Positions 30,596 through 39,793 are shown, numbered from the stretch's first letter. The stretch is DNA of 40,065 bases from Thermoactinomycetaceae bacterium (GCA_025449975.1 JANWIG010000033.1:1-40065), one strand, 5' to 3'. The notes: generated by a model not told the origin, from the sequence alone. Made by a program: numbers and translations.

Positions 30596-31735
30596 TTAGA
30601 ATCCAATCGGAACTAAATGAGCTTTCCTCAGTCGAAGGTGCGGTGCGCCGTGTGTAACAGGAAGATTATTCTGACCATTTTTATCACAACCAAAAAACGG
30701 ATTAAAAAACTTTACATCTTTGCCTACCGCCTCAATCTGTCTAATCGCCTCCAACTTATTGCCGCGAATATCAAAGCCTCGTATTATACGATTGGTCATT
30801 CTCCCGTCCTCGATATAAATTCCATACGCCGGACGGATTATGAATTCCAGTCCGATCGAACCGCCACCCCAAGTCCCCACACAATACAATCCCTTTTTGA
30901 TCTGAATCATCTCTTCAAATGATTCTTTCCCAGCACCAGCATAAGTGACGGACATGCGAGGCTGAATTCGCTTCTTTCCAACAACACGCCGTCCATGACA
31001 GGAACGCTGCTCTCCGAGCATTTGGGCAGTCTCTTGATTATGCAACAGTCCAGTCCAGACACCATCTTTTAGAAGTTGTGTACAAAAAGACGGAGAGCCT
31101 TCATGATCTTGTTCATAACCTCCACGCATTCCAACCATCGTTGGATCATCATACACTTGCAGAGGATAATCCGTCCAAACCATCCCTAGTTGATAACCAT
31201 TTGGCTTCATATATGTCAGATAGTTATCCGCTTCAGAGCTATGACCAATGCATTCATGAATCAGCTGCGAAGCAAGCCATGGCTCCAAGATGATGGGCAA
31301 GCAGGTTTGTTCTAACAGATATTCTCCCCAACGAGCAGCTCGTATTTCCGGTAAAATCTCCTCCTCCATCGCCCGAATAAATCGGTCAGCGGATAGTTTT
31401 TCTTTCGCTGAAAACTGCCAGAGAACCGGAACAAGACGATATTTTCCCTCTACAATCAGGTGAACCAACAAGCCTTGCTCTTGACGAATCGTCTCTTTCG
31501 TCTGCAAACACAATTTTTCCACTTTGGATTGTACCAAAATTTCGATATTTTGAATTATCCCTTCCCAACCATTTAATGTTCTTTTCAATAATCGTTGATA
31601 ATGCTTCATCCATGTAGATAATACCTCAAATGACTCCACATACAGACTTAAACTCGAATCTCCCAACTCACTTTGCAAGAGTCTTTTCTTCGATAACTCC
31701 CACTTGCTTCTCCGGATCAATACTTGGTCCTTCAT
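30596..31735 (-). CDS. TldD-family metalloprotease (single subunit) of the RiPP cluster
   Basis: A 379-residue protein with the TldD zinc motif HExxxH: His160-Glu161-x3-His165 (LIHECIGHSSEAD). Downstream are family segments GMRGGYEQDHEGSPSF, TGLLHNQETAQML, TYAGAGKESFEEMI, GTWGGGSIG and FNPFFGCDKNGQNN. TldD with TldE clips the leader of microcin B17 and other unfolded peptides. Family members are usually ~450-480 residues; here the N-terminal half is shorter, and there is no TldE/PmbA partner in the window. It overlaps the JmjC gene by 4 bases (ATGA), so they form one operon. Removal of leader or spacer from the precursor repeats is the likely task. Confidence 0.85.
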   Translation of the reverse strand: MKDQVLIRRSKWELSKKRLLQSELGDSSLSLYVESFEVLSTWMKHYQRLLKRTLNGWEGIIQNIEILVQSKVEKLCLQTKETIRQEQGLLVHLIVEGKYRLVPVLWQFSAKEKLSADRFIRAMEEEILPEIRAARWGEYLLEQTCLPIILEPWLASQLIHECIGHSSEADNYLTYMKPNGYQLGMVWTDYPLQVYDDPTMVGMRGGYEQDHEGSPSFCTQLLKDGVWTGLLHNQETAQMLGEQRSCHGRRVVGKKRIQPRMSVTYAGAGKESFEEMIQIKKGLYCVGTWGGGSIGLEFIIRPAYGIYIEDGRMTNRIIRGFDIRGNKLEAIRQIEAVGKDVKFFNPFFGCDKNGQNNLPVTHGAPHLRLRKAHLVPIGF

Positions 31736-33867
31736 GATGACACCCCAAACTTTTGGAATGCCCCTAAAAATCCTGCCCAGATCTGTTTCCCTTCAGCTGT
31801 CAAGGATAGCTGATTCTCCATCGAAAGAATCGTTTGCGAATGCTTGAGCAAAACTTGTCGATCCTCTTCTAACTCTTTGAATGAGAGATGATCCAGTAGC
31901 ATTAATTCATAGAGATTTGCCAATAAATCAGCGATGCTATCTAACGATGATGAGACATCCTTTACCCGTCGATTTGTTTCCTTGTCTTCCTCAATGATTA
32001 AATAGAGATCTTGAAGATCATAAAGCTTTGTTCGTGCTAGCTTACGAACGAGGAGACGAGCTGTTTGAACAGGATCCGTTTGCTTTCCAAGTAAGATCAG
32101 ACCGCGAAATGCTGGTAATACCATGCTGGTTGGCTGGGATAAGGGTTTAAGACAAGAGATGAGCATCAACAATTCGTCGTATCCCTCAACCCAAGTAGTT
32201 CGCAAGAGAGAAATGGCTTCTCTCATCTCTTCTTCCCAGTCTTCCCGTTGGCTTTTAGAAAGTAGTGGAGCATGATCTAAAACCTTCTTGGGCAAAAAGC
32301 GCTCCCACCAATCGTGATCATGACTAAATAAAATGGAGTCGACAGATTGCATCGGTTTGATTTGATAGTTAGTCGTTTGGGTAGGGGTTGTTGTGGATGT
32401 ACGCAATAAAGAAATGGGGATTGTATAAAGAAGACCGCATGAGCCGACGTTCGGATCAGCTATTTGTAAATGACCTTCTTTATAACAAATAGAAAGTAGT
32501 TTTGGAAGTGGTTTGATTGTTTGAATTTGTACTTTTTGGCTCCAGAGTTGAAGGGTATCTTCTGTTGATCGGGAACACAAAATTCTTTCTGTAAATCCAT
32601 CCTGTGCCACAAAGGAAGAAAGGAGGAACGTTCCCAAATAGTGACTGATTTCCTCTATACGGGGCGGAAAGGCAAAGTCGATCGCCTCATGTAAACGCCA
32701 CATACATGAGAATATTTCTGGTCTTAATAAAATTTGACGAAGTTGTGACTCATCTAGACAAAGCAATCGGTTAAGAATATTTTGTAACGCGGCTCTGCTG
32801 TCCGCCGATTCCATTAATTCATAGCTTTTATCACAGATTAGCAAAAACCGCTTTAAAGCAAGGCGAAATTTAAGTGTTTGGAGAGTTGCACGTGTTTCTC
32901 GATGATCTGGCATCACCCAATCCTCTAAATTCACTGAACGAACGGAGCTTTTAAAGATCGCTTTTACCTGATCCATATCAATCTGTAACGACGGATGCAC
33001 CTCTCGCGTTACAGTCGCTTTTGTCGATTTTTCGTTAGTAGAAAGCATCTCTGGATGTTGCTGATAGATCTGATCCTCACGTCGGCTTTTCCAAAGCTCC
33101 TTCAATTGCCGACGAAATGTCTTTTTTTCCAGCACTTTTAAAAGCGAATCAATCATCTGTTCATAAGGATCAACATGGGACGAATCCTTTACCATTTCTT
33201 TGTGTTGTTGAATATATGAAAGAGGTCTCCACCAAGCGGGGTGATCTTGCAATAGTCGTTCGATAATAGGCAATAATTCGTCAATTGCGTTACTCGCATT
33301 ACACACAAGGGATAGGCTGAGCGTGGACCCGACAGAGACTCCCCAATGAGGCCAAAAAATCGGAATATAGAGGAGATCACCCGGTTCGAGAACAAACTGA
33401 GTATATGTTTCGGGCATATAAATGTTACCAATAGGTTGTTTTAACATCCTCCGTCGCAATACATCCTCGGGGATGATCTCCGGACTGTGTAGCTTCCATA
33501 TCTTTACCCCTTGTTGTTGTAAAACAAAATTATCGCTATCATCAAAATGACAACCGATTCCATGGTTATCGACTGCTTGTACACTGTCAAACCATACACT
33601 TGGACAGGAGAACAAATGTTTGAATTTGGCAGCCAGTTGTTGCAAATGTGGATCGCCTAAATCGATCTGCTGAACAAAAGTTACCTTGTTCGCATTTCTC
33701 TTTATTAAGCTAGGATCTAGCTTTTCGACCTCCTGAACCATTCTATTAAAATCATTTGATTCATATCTCTTATGCAGCCATTGGATGGCTCCACCTTTTA
33801 CAAAGAGCGGTTTCTTCCGCCAGTAATTCAAAAAAAATTCCTCCCACGAAATCCCTTCTACCATCAT
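31732..33867 (-). CDS. JmjC/cupin-4 oxygenase with long C-terminal region, RiPP cluster
   Basis: A ~711-residue protein. Residues ~1-190 are a Cupin_4/JmjC fold. The Fe(II) ligands are His107-x-Asp109 (GCHFDDSDNFVLQQQG) and His174 (FWPHWGVSVGSTLSLSL), as in ribosomal oxygenases and YxbC-like proteins that hydroxylate His or Arg side chains with 2-oxoglutarate. The remaining ~500 residues are helical and unrecognised, and may hold the peptide. The start at 33867 follows AAAGGAGA. A promoter (TTGTAA-16-TATAAT) lies just upstream. It is coupled to the tldD-like gene. His and Phe in the precursor core are possible targets. Confidence 0.82.
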   Translation of the reverse strand: MMVEGISWEEFFLNYWRKKPLFVKGGAIQWLHKRYESNDFNRMVQEVEKLDPSLIKRNANKVTFVQQIDLGDPHLQQLAAKFKHLFSCPSVWFDSVQAVDNHGIGCHFDDSDNFVLQQQGVKIWKLHSPEIIPEDVLRRRMLKQPIGNIYMPETYTQFVLEPGDLLYIPIFWPHWGVSVGSTLSLSLVCNASNAIDELLPIIERLLQDHPAWWRPLSYIQQHKEMVKDSSHVDPYEQMIDSLLKVLEKKTFRRQLKELWKSRREDQIYQQHPEMLSTNEKSTKATVTREVHPSLQIDMDQVKAIFKSSVRSVNLEDWVMPDHRETRATLQTLKFRLALKRFLLICDKSYELMESADSRAALQNILNRLLCLDESQLRQILLRPEIFSCMWRLHEAIDFAFPPRIEEISHYLGTFLLSSFVAQDGFTERILCSRSTEDTLQLWSQKVQIQTIKPLPKLLSICYKEGHLQIADPNVGSCGLLYTIPISLLRTSTTTPTQTTNYQIKPMQSVDSILFSHDHDWWERFLPKKVLDHAPLLSKSQREDWEEEMREAISLLRTTWVEGYDELLMLISCLKPLSQPTSMVLPAFRGLILLGKQTDPVQTARLLVRKLARTKLYDLQDLYLIIEEDKETNRRVKDVSSSLDSIADLLANLYELMLLDHLSFKELEEDRQVLLKHSQTILSMENQLSLTAEGKQIWAGFLGAFQKFGVSS

Positions 33868-33905
33868 CTTCTCTCCTTTAAGATCCATTGAACCTAACTA
33901 CTAAA

Positions 33906-33933
33906 ATTATACCAAATTATCAAATATTTACAA
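33906..33933 (-). promoter_or_regulatory. Promoter of the JmjC-tldD operon
   Basis: On the minus strand TTGTAA (33928-33933), 16 bases and a perfect TATAAT (33906-33911). It lies right after the glmM terminator and ~35 bases before the predicted ATG. Confidence 0.6.
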
Positions 33934-33969
33934 AGATTCCTTTATCATGTTTATACTATAAAACATTTC

Positions 33970-34004
33970 AAAAAAAAGTCTGACTATCCGTAAAGGAGTC
34001 AGAC
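33970..34004 (-). terminator. glmM terminator
   Basis: On the minus strand GTCTGACT and AGTCAGAC form a perfect 8-bp stem with eight T after it, 11 bases past the glmM stop. It separates the core operon from the RiPP cluster. Confidence 0.93.
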
Positions 34005-34014
34005 GCTTATCAAG

Positions 34015-35370
34015 CTATTCATTTTCGTTCAATTGCTGATCGATCACTGCTGCGATCTCATTCACATAAGCTTGCAATTGCTCAGGATCAGGTCCCTCTG
34101 CCATCACACGAATCAAAGGTTCTGTACCGGATGGTCGAACAAGGACACGACCTTCACTTCCCAGTTTTTCTTCCACTTCTTTTATTTTTTCTTGGATTGC
34201 CGCATTTTGCTCCCAGTTGTCTTTGCACTTTACTTTTACATTGACCAGCAACTGCGGGTATTGGGTCATGATTTTGCTAAGATTGTATAACGTTTCTCCT
34301 TTTTCTTTCATTACTCTTAGCAATTGGACAGCGGTTAGCAGACCATCACCAGTTGTATTATGTTTTAGGAAAATAACGTGACCGGATTGTTCACCGCCTA
34401 AGCAGGCTCCTCCTTCACGCATTTTTTCCATGACATACCGATCGCCCACTTTGGTTTGTTCCGTTCGGATCCCCAACTCTTCCATCGCTTTAAAAAAGCC
34501 GATATTGCTCATCACCGTACAAACAACCGTATTATTGGTTAGCTCTCCTGTCTCCTTTAAAAAGTTCGCACAAATGGCCATAATCTGATCGCCGTCAATC
34601 ACATTCCCTTTTTCATCCACAGCGATTAAACGGTCAGCATCTCCATCAAATGCTAATCCTAGATCCGCTTCTTTTTGCAATACTTCCTTGCTCAATTGCT
34701 CTGGATGCGTCGAACCGCATTTCACATTAATATTTACACCATCGGGCTGTACATTCATCGTAATAACATCCGCACCAAGTTCCCGAAGTAACATAGGAGC
34801 TGCTTTATAGGCAGCACCGTTGGCTCCATCCACGATAATTTGCATTCCACATAAATCCGTATCGATCGTCCCTTTGAGATGATTTATGTAATCATGAAGG
34901 GCATCGGGATAGTCTTCAATTCGTCCCAATTGATCTCCGACGGGGCGCGGTAGATGATCTTCTTTTTGATCCAACAGTTCTTCAATCTCAGCTTCCGTTT
35001 TATCCGACAACTTAAAACCATCTGCACCAAAAAACTTAATACCATTATCAGGGAAGGCATTGTGCGAAGCAGAGATCATTACTCCTGCATCCGCCTTCAG
35101 ATGCCGAGTTAGAAAAGCAACGCCAGGAGTACTGATTACTCCTAGACGGATCACATTGACCCCGATGGAAGCAATTCCAGCGATAAGGGCTGATTCAAGC
35201 ATCGATCCTGATAAACGGGTATCACGTCCCACCACTATTTTTGGCTGCTGTTCTTTTTGACCGCGGGTAAGAATATACGCTCCAAACCGACCCAAACGAA
35301 AGGCTAGCTCTGGGGTTAGCTCTTGATTTGCTACTCCTCTGACTCCATCTGTACCAAAATACTTACCCAT
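34015..35370 (-). CDS. glmM: Phosphoglucosamine mutase
   Basis: This 451-residue enzyme converts glucosamine-6-phosphate to glucosamine-1-phosphate for peptidoglycan synthesis. It starts [15 protein letters not shown]. The catalytic phospho-Ser is Ser102 in GVMISASHN. The metal loop is AFDGDADR and the phosphate-binding end is [16 protein letters not shown]. The length is normal. In the usual ASHNP motif the Pro is Ala here. The ribosome site is weak (CAGGG) and partly inside a 9-bp hairpin. It follows cdaR by 250 bp. GlmM activity is linked to c-di-AMP synthesis by CdaA in Bacillales. Confidence 0.96.
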   Translation of the reverse strand: MGKYFGTDGVRGVANQELTPELAFRLGRFGAYILTRGQKEQQPKIVVGRDTRLSGSMLESALIAGIASIGVNVIRLGVISTPGVAFLTRHLKADAGVMISASHNAFPDNGIKFFGADGFKLSDKTEAEIEELLDQKEDHLPRPVGDQLGRIEDYPDALHDYINHLKGTIDTDLCGMQIIVDGANGAAYKAAPMLLRELGADVITMNVQPDGVNINVKCGSTHPEQLSKEVLQKEADLGLAFDGDADRLIAVDEKGNVIDGDQIMAICANFLKETGELTNNTVVCTVMSNIGFFKAMEELGIRTEQTKVGDRYVMEKMREGGACLGGEQSGHVIFLKHNTTGDGLLTAVQLLRVMKEKGETLYNLSKIMTQYPQLLVNVKVKCKDNWEQNAAIQEKIKEVEEKLGSEGRVLVRPSGTEPLIRVMAEGPDPEQLQAYVNEIAAVIDQQLNENE

Positions 35371-35376
35371 TATGCC

Positions 35377-35404
35377 CTGTAGCTCTATCCATCATGAGCT
35401 ACAG
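35377..35404 (-). promoter_or_regulatory. Hairpin just before the glmM start
   Basis: CTGTAGCTC and GAGCTACAG form a perfect 9-bp stem, ending 6 bases before the glmM ATG. Part of the weak ribosome site is in the stem, so it may limit glmM translation. Confidence 0.5.
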
Positions 35405-35548
35405 ATTTTCACCTCTCTTTTTGACATATTATTCACTCAGTATCCTTATAGGTTCATTGGGATCTACTTTGGATGATTGCTCCCCATAAGATCCTTATCG
35501 CTCTTCTCTCTCGACACACCTTACAGTTCAACCCTCTTTAAGCAAAGA

Positions 35549-35583
35549 AATAGCTTAGAATGGTGGGTACATACTAAGCTATT
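35549..35583 (-). terminator. Hairpin after cdaR (weak terminator or attenuator)
   Basis: A perfect 10-bp stem (AATAGCTTAG with CTAAGCTATT) is followed by TCTTTGC, a poor T-run. It may only partly stop transcription into glmM, or it may be an mRNA-stability element. Confidence 0.5.
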
Positions 35584-35622
35584 CCAAACCCATAATGGAC
35601 GTTTAGAAATCAGGATGAAAGT

Positions 35623-36843
35623 TTACCTCTTCTTCAGTTGAATATTTACTTTTAGTTTTTCTTGGTTTTGTACCTTAATATAGGAAGGCAAACCAAACTG
35701 AATGGGAACTTCATGACTTCCTAAAGAAAGGTTGGATAAATCCACATATGCTTTGATATCACCAGCTCCGATATTTTGGACCAAAGATGGAGCACCAGAG
35801 ACTTCAAGCGATACATTGCCATTTTCAGATTGGGCAAATTCCGCTATCACACCTTCTGGGATTCCGTTTAACTGAATCGGAACATTTTCGATTTGTTTTG
35901 TCTGTGATGGCACCATTTTAACATAGATTTCTACCTCTTTGGGCTCTACTTTTGTAGCAGGATCACGAACAACAACCGATCGCTTCAGCGTAGTACTTTT
36001 TGTTACTTTGGAGAGATCGAGCTGAACCCCAGAATAATAACTGAGTGTGTTTAAATACGTTTGTGGTCCATAAACCGTTATATCAGTTGGCTTGGTAGTA
36101 ATTTCTTCGATCGCGTAACCCGCTGGAGCATTTTTGATTACTTCTACATTTAATGGCACTTTCTTACCTGGAACACTTATTGGAATCTCCACATGCACTA
36201 CTTCGGGATTGAGTGAGATCTGATTTAAACTGAGTGGACCGTGATCTCCAAAAGGCTGTAAGCGTATATTCCCCCGTATTTGATCCAGTTTATTTACTTG
36301 AACCACCGCACGGATACTTTTTACTTCTTCCAGTTGTGACTTTGTTCCACTGACAACTACTTTGTTAGGAGTAACGATCGGGGTTCCTAACTTATAGCCA
36401 TCTTTGAGGGAACCGACAACATCGACTTGAACCGGTAACTCTTTCTTAATTTTTTCTTCTAAAACCACATCGACGGTAGTGGTACTCAACTTTTTATCTA
36501 TACCGACCGGAACTCCTTCTACTTGCAAAGGAACATCGTTATGACTACCGGAACCAAGCTTTGTTAGGTCAACAAACACACGATAATTTAAGGAAAGTCG
36601 CTCCAATAAATAAGAATCCCCCGTTAAAATCAATTGGACTTTGTTTGGAATAAGCTTAACTAATTCATATCGACTTTCATCATATTTTGCTTCAATCGGG
36701 ACTTCGACCCGCGTCTGTGAGGAAGTAAACCCTCTCTCTTGCCAAAAAGAATATGAGCTATCACTAACGGAGAGCCATAAAATGACTGCTAATGCAACAG
36801 AGATAATTCTTAGCACAATATCGTTTTCTAACCACTTATTCAT
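35623..36843 (-). CDS. cdaR: CdaA regulator, YbbR-domain protein
   Basis: A ~406-residue membrane-anchored protein. One N-terminal transmembrane helix (IVLRIISVALAVILWLSVSD) is followed by repeated YbbR domains outside the membrane, with recurring blocks such as VPLQVEGVP, IPISVPGKKVPLNVEV and VPIQLNGIPEGV. It binds CdaA and adjusts its output of c-di-AMP. The start at 36843 follows AAGGAGGGGG and overlaps the cdaA end by 8 bases, showing tight coupling. Confidence 0.93.
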   Translation of the reverse strand: MNKWLENDIVLRIISVALAVILWLSVSDSSYSFWQERGFTSSQTRVEVPIEAKYDESRYELVKLIPNKVQLILTGDSYLLERLSLNYRVFVDLTKLGSGSHNDVPLQVEGVPVGIDKKLSTTTVDVVLEEKIKKELPVQVDVVGSLKDGYKLGTPIVTPNKVVVSGTKSQLEEVKSIRAVVQVNKLDQIRGNIRLQPFGDHGPLSLNQISLNPEVVHVEIPISVPGKKVPLNVEVIKNAPAGYAIEEITTKPTDITVYGPQTYLNTLSYYSGVQLDLSKVTKSTTLKRSVVVRDPATKVEPKEVEIYVKMVPSQTKQIENVPIQLNGIPEGVIAEFAQSENGNVSLEVSGAPSLVQNIGAGDIKAYVDLSNLSLGSHEVPIQFGLPSYIKVQNQEKLKVNIQLKKR

Positions 36844-37657
36844 CAACTGCCCCCTCCTTTCTCTTACGGAGTAAGAAGGCATGCCAACGACTCTGTTTCG
36901 TAGTTCGATTCAGATCTTGTTGAAGTCGATGATTCAACTGTTCCTCCGTGAAACCACGCTCAATTTTCCCCTGAGAGACGATCGAAATCGTGCCTGTTTC
37001 TTCAGAAACAATAATGATAATCGCATCTGAAATCTCACTTAAACCAATACCAGCCCGATGGCGTGTCCCGAGCTCTTTGCTAATAAACGGATTTTCTGAT
37101 AACGGCAAGTAACAACCTGCGGCCATAATCTGCTCATCACGAATAATTACTGCTCCATCATGAAGAGGTGTATTAGGCAAGAAAATATTTTTCAGTAACT
37201 CTGAACTCACTCTGGCTTCAAGAGTGATTCCTGTCTCAATATAATCCGATAAGCCAGTGTCTCTTTCAATAACAATTAAAGCACCTATTTGACGTTTCGA
37301 CAAATGCGCAGCTGCTTTACTAATTTCCGTTGTGATTTTGGTGACAACTTTCGGTTGAAATCGCTTCGGACGTTTGAAAAGCACACCACCTCTACCCAGC
37401 TGTTCCAAGGCTTTTCGTAGTTCTGGTTGAAAAATAATAATAACTGCCAGTAGTCCTACTGAAGCTAGATTTTGAATCATCCAGCGAACAGTGGATAGTT
37501 GTAAAAAGCTGCTGATCACCCAAACGAAAATCAGGACAAAGATTCCCTGTAAAAGTTGAATGGCCCGTGTTCCTCTAATTAACATGAGTAAGCGATAAAT
37601 AACATAACTTACAATTAAAATATCGATGATGTCACCAATAAAGTTCCATTGTATCAT
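36836..37657 (-). CDS. cdaA: Diadenylate cyclase (c-di-AMP synthase)
   Basis: A 273-residue membrane enzyme that makes cyclic di-AMP from two ATP. Three hydrophobic helices fill residues ~8-90. The DAC domain carries PLHDGAVIIRD (DGA motif) and GTRHRAGIGLSE (RHR motif), the residues that bind ATP and metal. The ATG follows GGAGGC. It heads the cdaA-cdaR(-glmM) operon, as in other Bacillales. The second messenger controls potassium and wall balance. Confidence 0.96.
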   Translation of the reverse strand: MIQWNFIGDIIDILIVSYVIYRLLMLIRGTRAIQLLQGIFVLIFVWVISSFLQLSTVRWMIQNLASVGLLAVIIIFQPELRKALEQLGRGGVLFKRPKRFQPKVVTKITTEISKAAAHLSKRQIGALIVIERDTGLSDYIETGITLEARVSSELLKNIFLPNTPLHDGAVIIRDEQIMAAGCYLPLSENPFISKELGTRHRAGIGLSEISDAIIIIVSEETGTISIVSQGKIERGFTEEQLNHRLQQDLNRTTKQSRWHAFLLRKRKEGAVDE

Positions 37658-38318
37658 TCAATGCCTCCATTAGTTTCATTCCTTTGATTTATTATCTCCT
37701 TATTCTACTAAATGATTTCGATTCCTTAGCCAATACCGTGCTTTAGATAATTCTTTTATTAATTCAAAAATCATTATTCTTGAAGTTGGATGAACAGTTC
37801 CTATGAATCGTGGTAAAAACAATACGCCTTTCTCCAATCTTACTACCGGTTTAACTGAAATGGAATTTCTCTTTTAGAGTCATCATTAGATTTCTTCATT
37901 TTAACACACTTTCTTCGTAAATCTTTCTCAAACGTACTTTACCCACTTTTCAAAACAGGGGCAATTTAAAGATGAAAAAAGCCAAGTTACCTCTTGACTG
38001 GATTGAGACTTGGCTTCATACGAACTTTTTGATTGTCTGTTTCCATTCATCTTATTCAGATTCAGCAGCAGCCATTTTTTGTGTTTATTGCACAATATTT
38101 CTAAAAATTGAATATGCAGATGAGAATGATCGATCATTCGCAAAAATTGTTGCATCGATCTCTTTCTTAACAGACCAAGCACCATTCATCAAGTCAAAAA
38201 ATACACCGCAATACTAATTATTCAATATTAGATAATTTAGTGTAAAGAATAGCAAATGGAATAATCCTTGTAAAGCGAAGGAACTTTGAACATGCATGGT
38301 GATTGGGAAACCGAGGGA
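37658..38318. other. Long intergenic region between rocF and cdaA
   Basis: In Bacillus, sigW and rsiW precede cdaA at this spot; here there is no such gene. Open frames here (37928-38217, either strand) lack ribosome sites and match nothing, and a terminator hairpin cuts through them. The promoter of cdaA should lie in this stretch. Confidence 0.5.
37975..38016 (-). terminator. Terminator on the minus strand downstream of rocF
   Basis: AAGCCAAGT and ACTTGGCTT form a perfect 9-bp stem with a 20-base loop; TTTT follows on the minus strand. It probably ends the rocF transcript. Confidence 0.65.
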
Positions 38319-38402
38319 TCACCGCTTTCTTTCTATGACATCCAAAGAACCTTCGCCATTTCGAGAGATGAAAATAATGGTTTTGACTCCACCATCTTTC
38401 AT
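38319..38402 (-). CDS. Small ORF coupled to rocF (27 residues)
   Basis: The ATG overlaps the rocF stop (TGATG). It encodes a 27-residue basic peptide beginning MKDGGVKTIIFISRNGEG. There is no close ribosome site, but re-initiation after rocF is possible. It may instead be a decayed fragment. Confidence 0.25.
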   Translation of the reverse strand: MKDGGVKTIIFISRNGEGSLDVIERKR

Positions 38403-39313
38403 CAATCCAAAATTTTCTTCCCAAAGAGCGAACCGATTAAAGCAACAGCTACTCTAGCTGTCTGATTAAATTGATCGAGAATGGGGTTTACTTCTACAAA
38501 TTCCGCTGAGGTAATAATCTGCGCCTCCGCTAACATTTCCATTGCTAGATGGCTTTCCCGATAACTGATTCCACCTTGAACAGGAGTTCCAACACCTGGG
38601 CAATCTTTAGGATCCAAACCATCTAAATCTAGACTTAAATGCACCCCATCTGTTCCCTTCGAAACAATATGAATCGCTTCATCCATCACCCGAGCCATGC
38701 CAAGTCGATCGATTTCATGCATGGTAAAAACACGAATACCTAGCTGACGGATCCGTTCTTTTTCTGCTGAGTCTAACTCTCGCGTACCGACAAGCACAAC
38801 ATGCTCTGGTAAAACTTTCGGAGCAAATCCTCCACATTGTACTAAATCAGGATGACCGATTCCTAGGCTCGCCGCAAGAGACATCCCATGAATATTCCCA
38901 GATGGCGAGCTATCCCCTGTATTTAAGTCCCCATGTGCATCGTACCAAATCACGCCGAGCCTCTTATAATGCTTTGATACACCAGCAATGGTTCCGATCG
39001 CTATGCTATGATCTCCTCCAAATACCAAAGGAAATCTTCCACGTTCCACAATTTTCGCCACCGTACTTGCTAACTGTTCACAAGCAGCAACCACTTCTTT
39101 TAAATACTTTAGATTCGCTTGTTCCACTACGGTAGACTCTGGACTAGGGATCAGAAGATCCCCAAGATCTTCAACATCGTAACCCAACTTACTTAACTCT
39201 TCTTGTGCTGCAGCATAACGAATCGCACTGGGACCCATATCTACACCACGTCTTCCTTGCCCCAAATCCATCGGCACCCCGATAATTGAAATAGGCTTTT
39301 TTCCCATATCCAA
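38402..39313 (-). CDS. rocF: Arginase
   Basis: A 303-residue cytosolic Mn enzyme that splits L-arginine to ornithine and urea. Metal-site motifs are FGGDHSIAIGT, WYDAHGDLNT and SLDLDGLDP; GNIHGMSLA forms part of the substrate site. The length matches RocF. The open frame begins with TTG at 39313, with AAAGGGG ahead; the ATG two codons later (39307) is an equally good start. It stands alone on the minus strand. It differs clearly from the arginase-like protein in the RiPP operon. Confidence 0.95.
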   Translation of the reverse strand: MDMGKKPISIIGVPMDLGQGRRGVDMGPSAIRYAAAQEELSKLGYDVEDLGDLLIPSPESTVVEQANLKYLKEVVAACEQLASTVAKIVERGRFPLVFGGDHSIAIGTIAGVSKHYKRLGVIWYDAHGDLNTGDSSPSGNIHGMSLAASLGIGHPDLVQCGGFAPKVLPEHVVLVGTRELDSAEKERIRQLGIRVFTMHEIDRLGMARVMDEAIHIVSKGTDGVHLSLDLDGLDPKDCPGVGTPVQGGISYRESHLAMEMLAEAQIITSAEFVEVNPILDQFNQTARVAVALIGSLFGKKILD

Positions 39314-39727
39314 ATTTTCCCCTTTATCTCATATTATTTGCCAGTCTAACATAATAACTTTATTTTTACAAATTATATAATAATTATTCATTGACCAGCA
39401 TAAATAAACGGTTTTTTAGTATTTTTCGTCACTAATAACAATAAAATGAATCGAATTATATTATGTCTTATTATTCATAATTCCAATATTGTACAATTCA
39501 TATACACAATAGACACATTTTTGTTAAAAATCGTTTGATGAATATACGAATTAACGATACATATTCCAACCAGTTATTAGGATATAATGATAAACAAACA
39601 AGATTATCTTCTAAAGGATCTCTTAAGTCTCCATCTTGTGTGACTTAACTTTATGATTACCAACTGTCTACATTGTTAGAAACCAATGCTTTTTAAGAAG
39701 CCCTGAAGAAACGAGATTGGAAAAACC
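39314..39727. other. AT-rich intergenic region upstream of rocF
   Basis: About 410 bp of very AT-rich sequence that should hold the rocF promoter. I see no gene, RNA or clear operator. Confidence 0.5.
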
Positions 39728-39793
39728 GAAAAAGAAAAAGAGCAGCCAAGTCCTTGCGAATACCCATTGGTTTTTCCAAGGACTTAACTGCTC
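39728..39793 (-). terminator. Large hairpin terminator (second of a tandem)
   Basis: On the minus strand GAGCAG-(2)-AAGTCCTTG pairs with CAAGGACTT-(2)-CTGCTC (15 bp with a small internal loop), followed by TTTTTCTTTTT. Confidence 0.8.

Noticed and set aside
37928..38217. Overlapping 81-85 codon ORFs on both strands
   Set aside because: No ribosome sites, and a terminator hairpin (37975-38016) runs through them.
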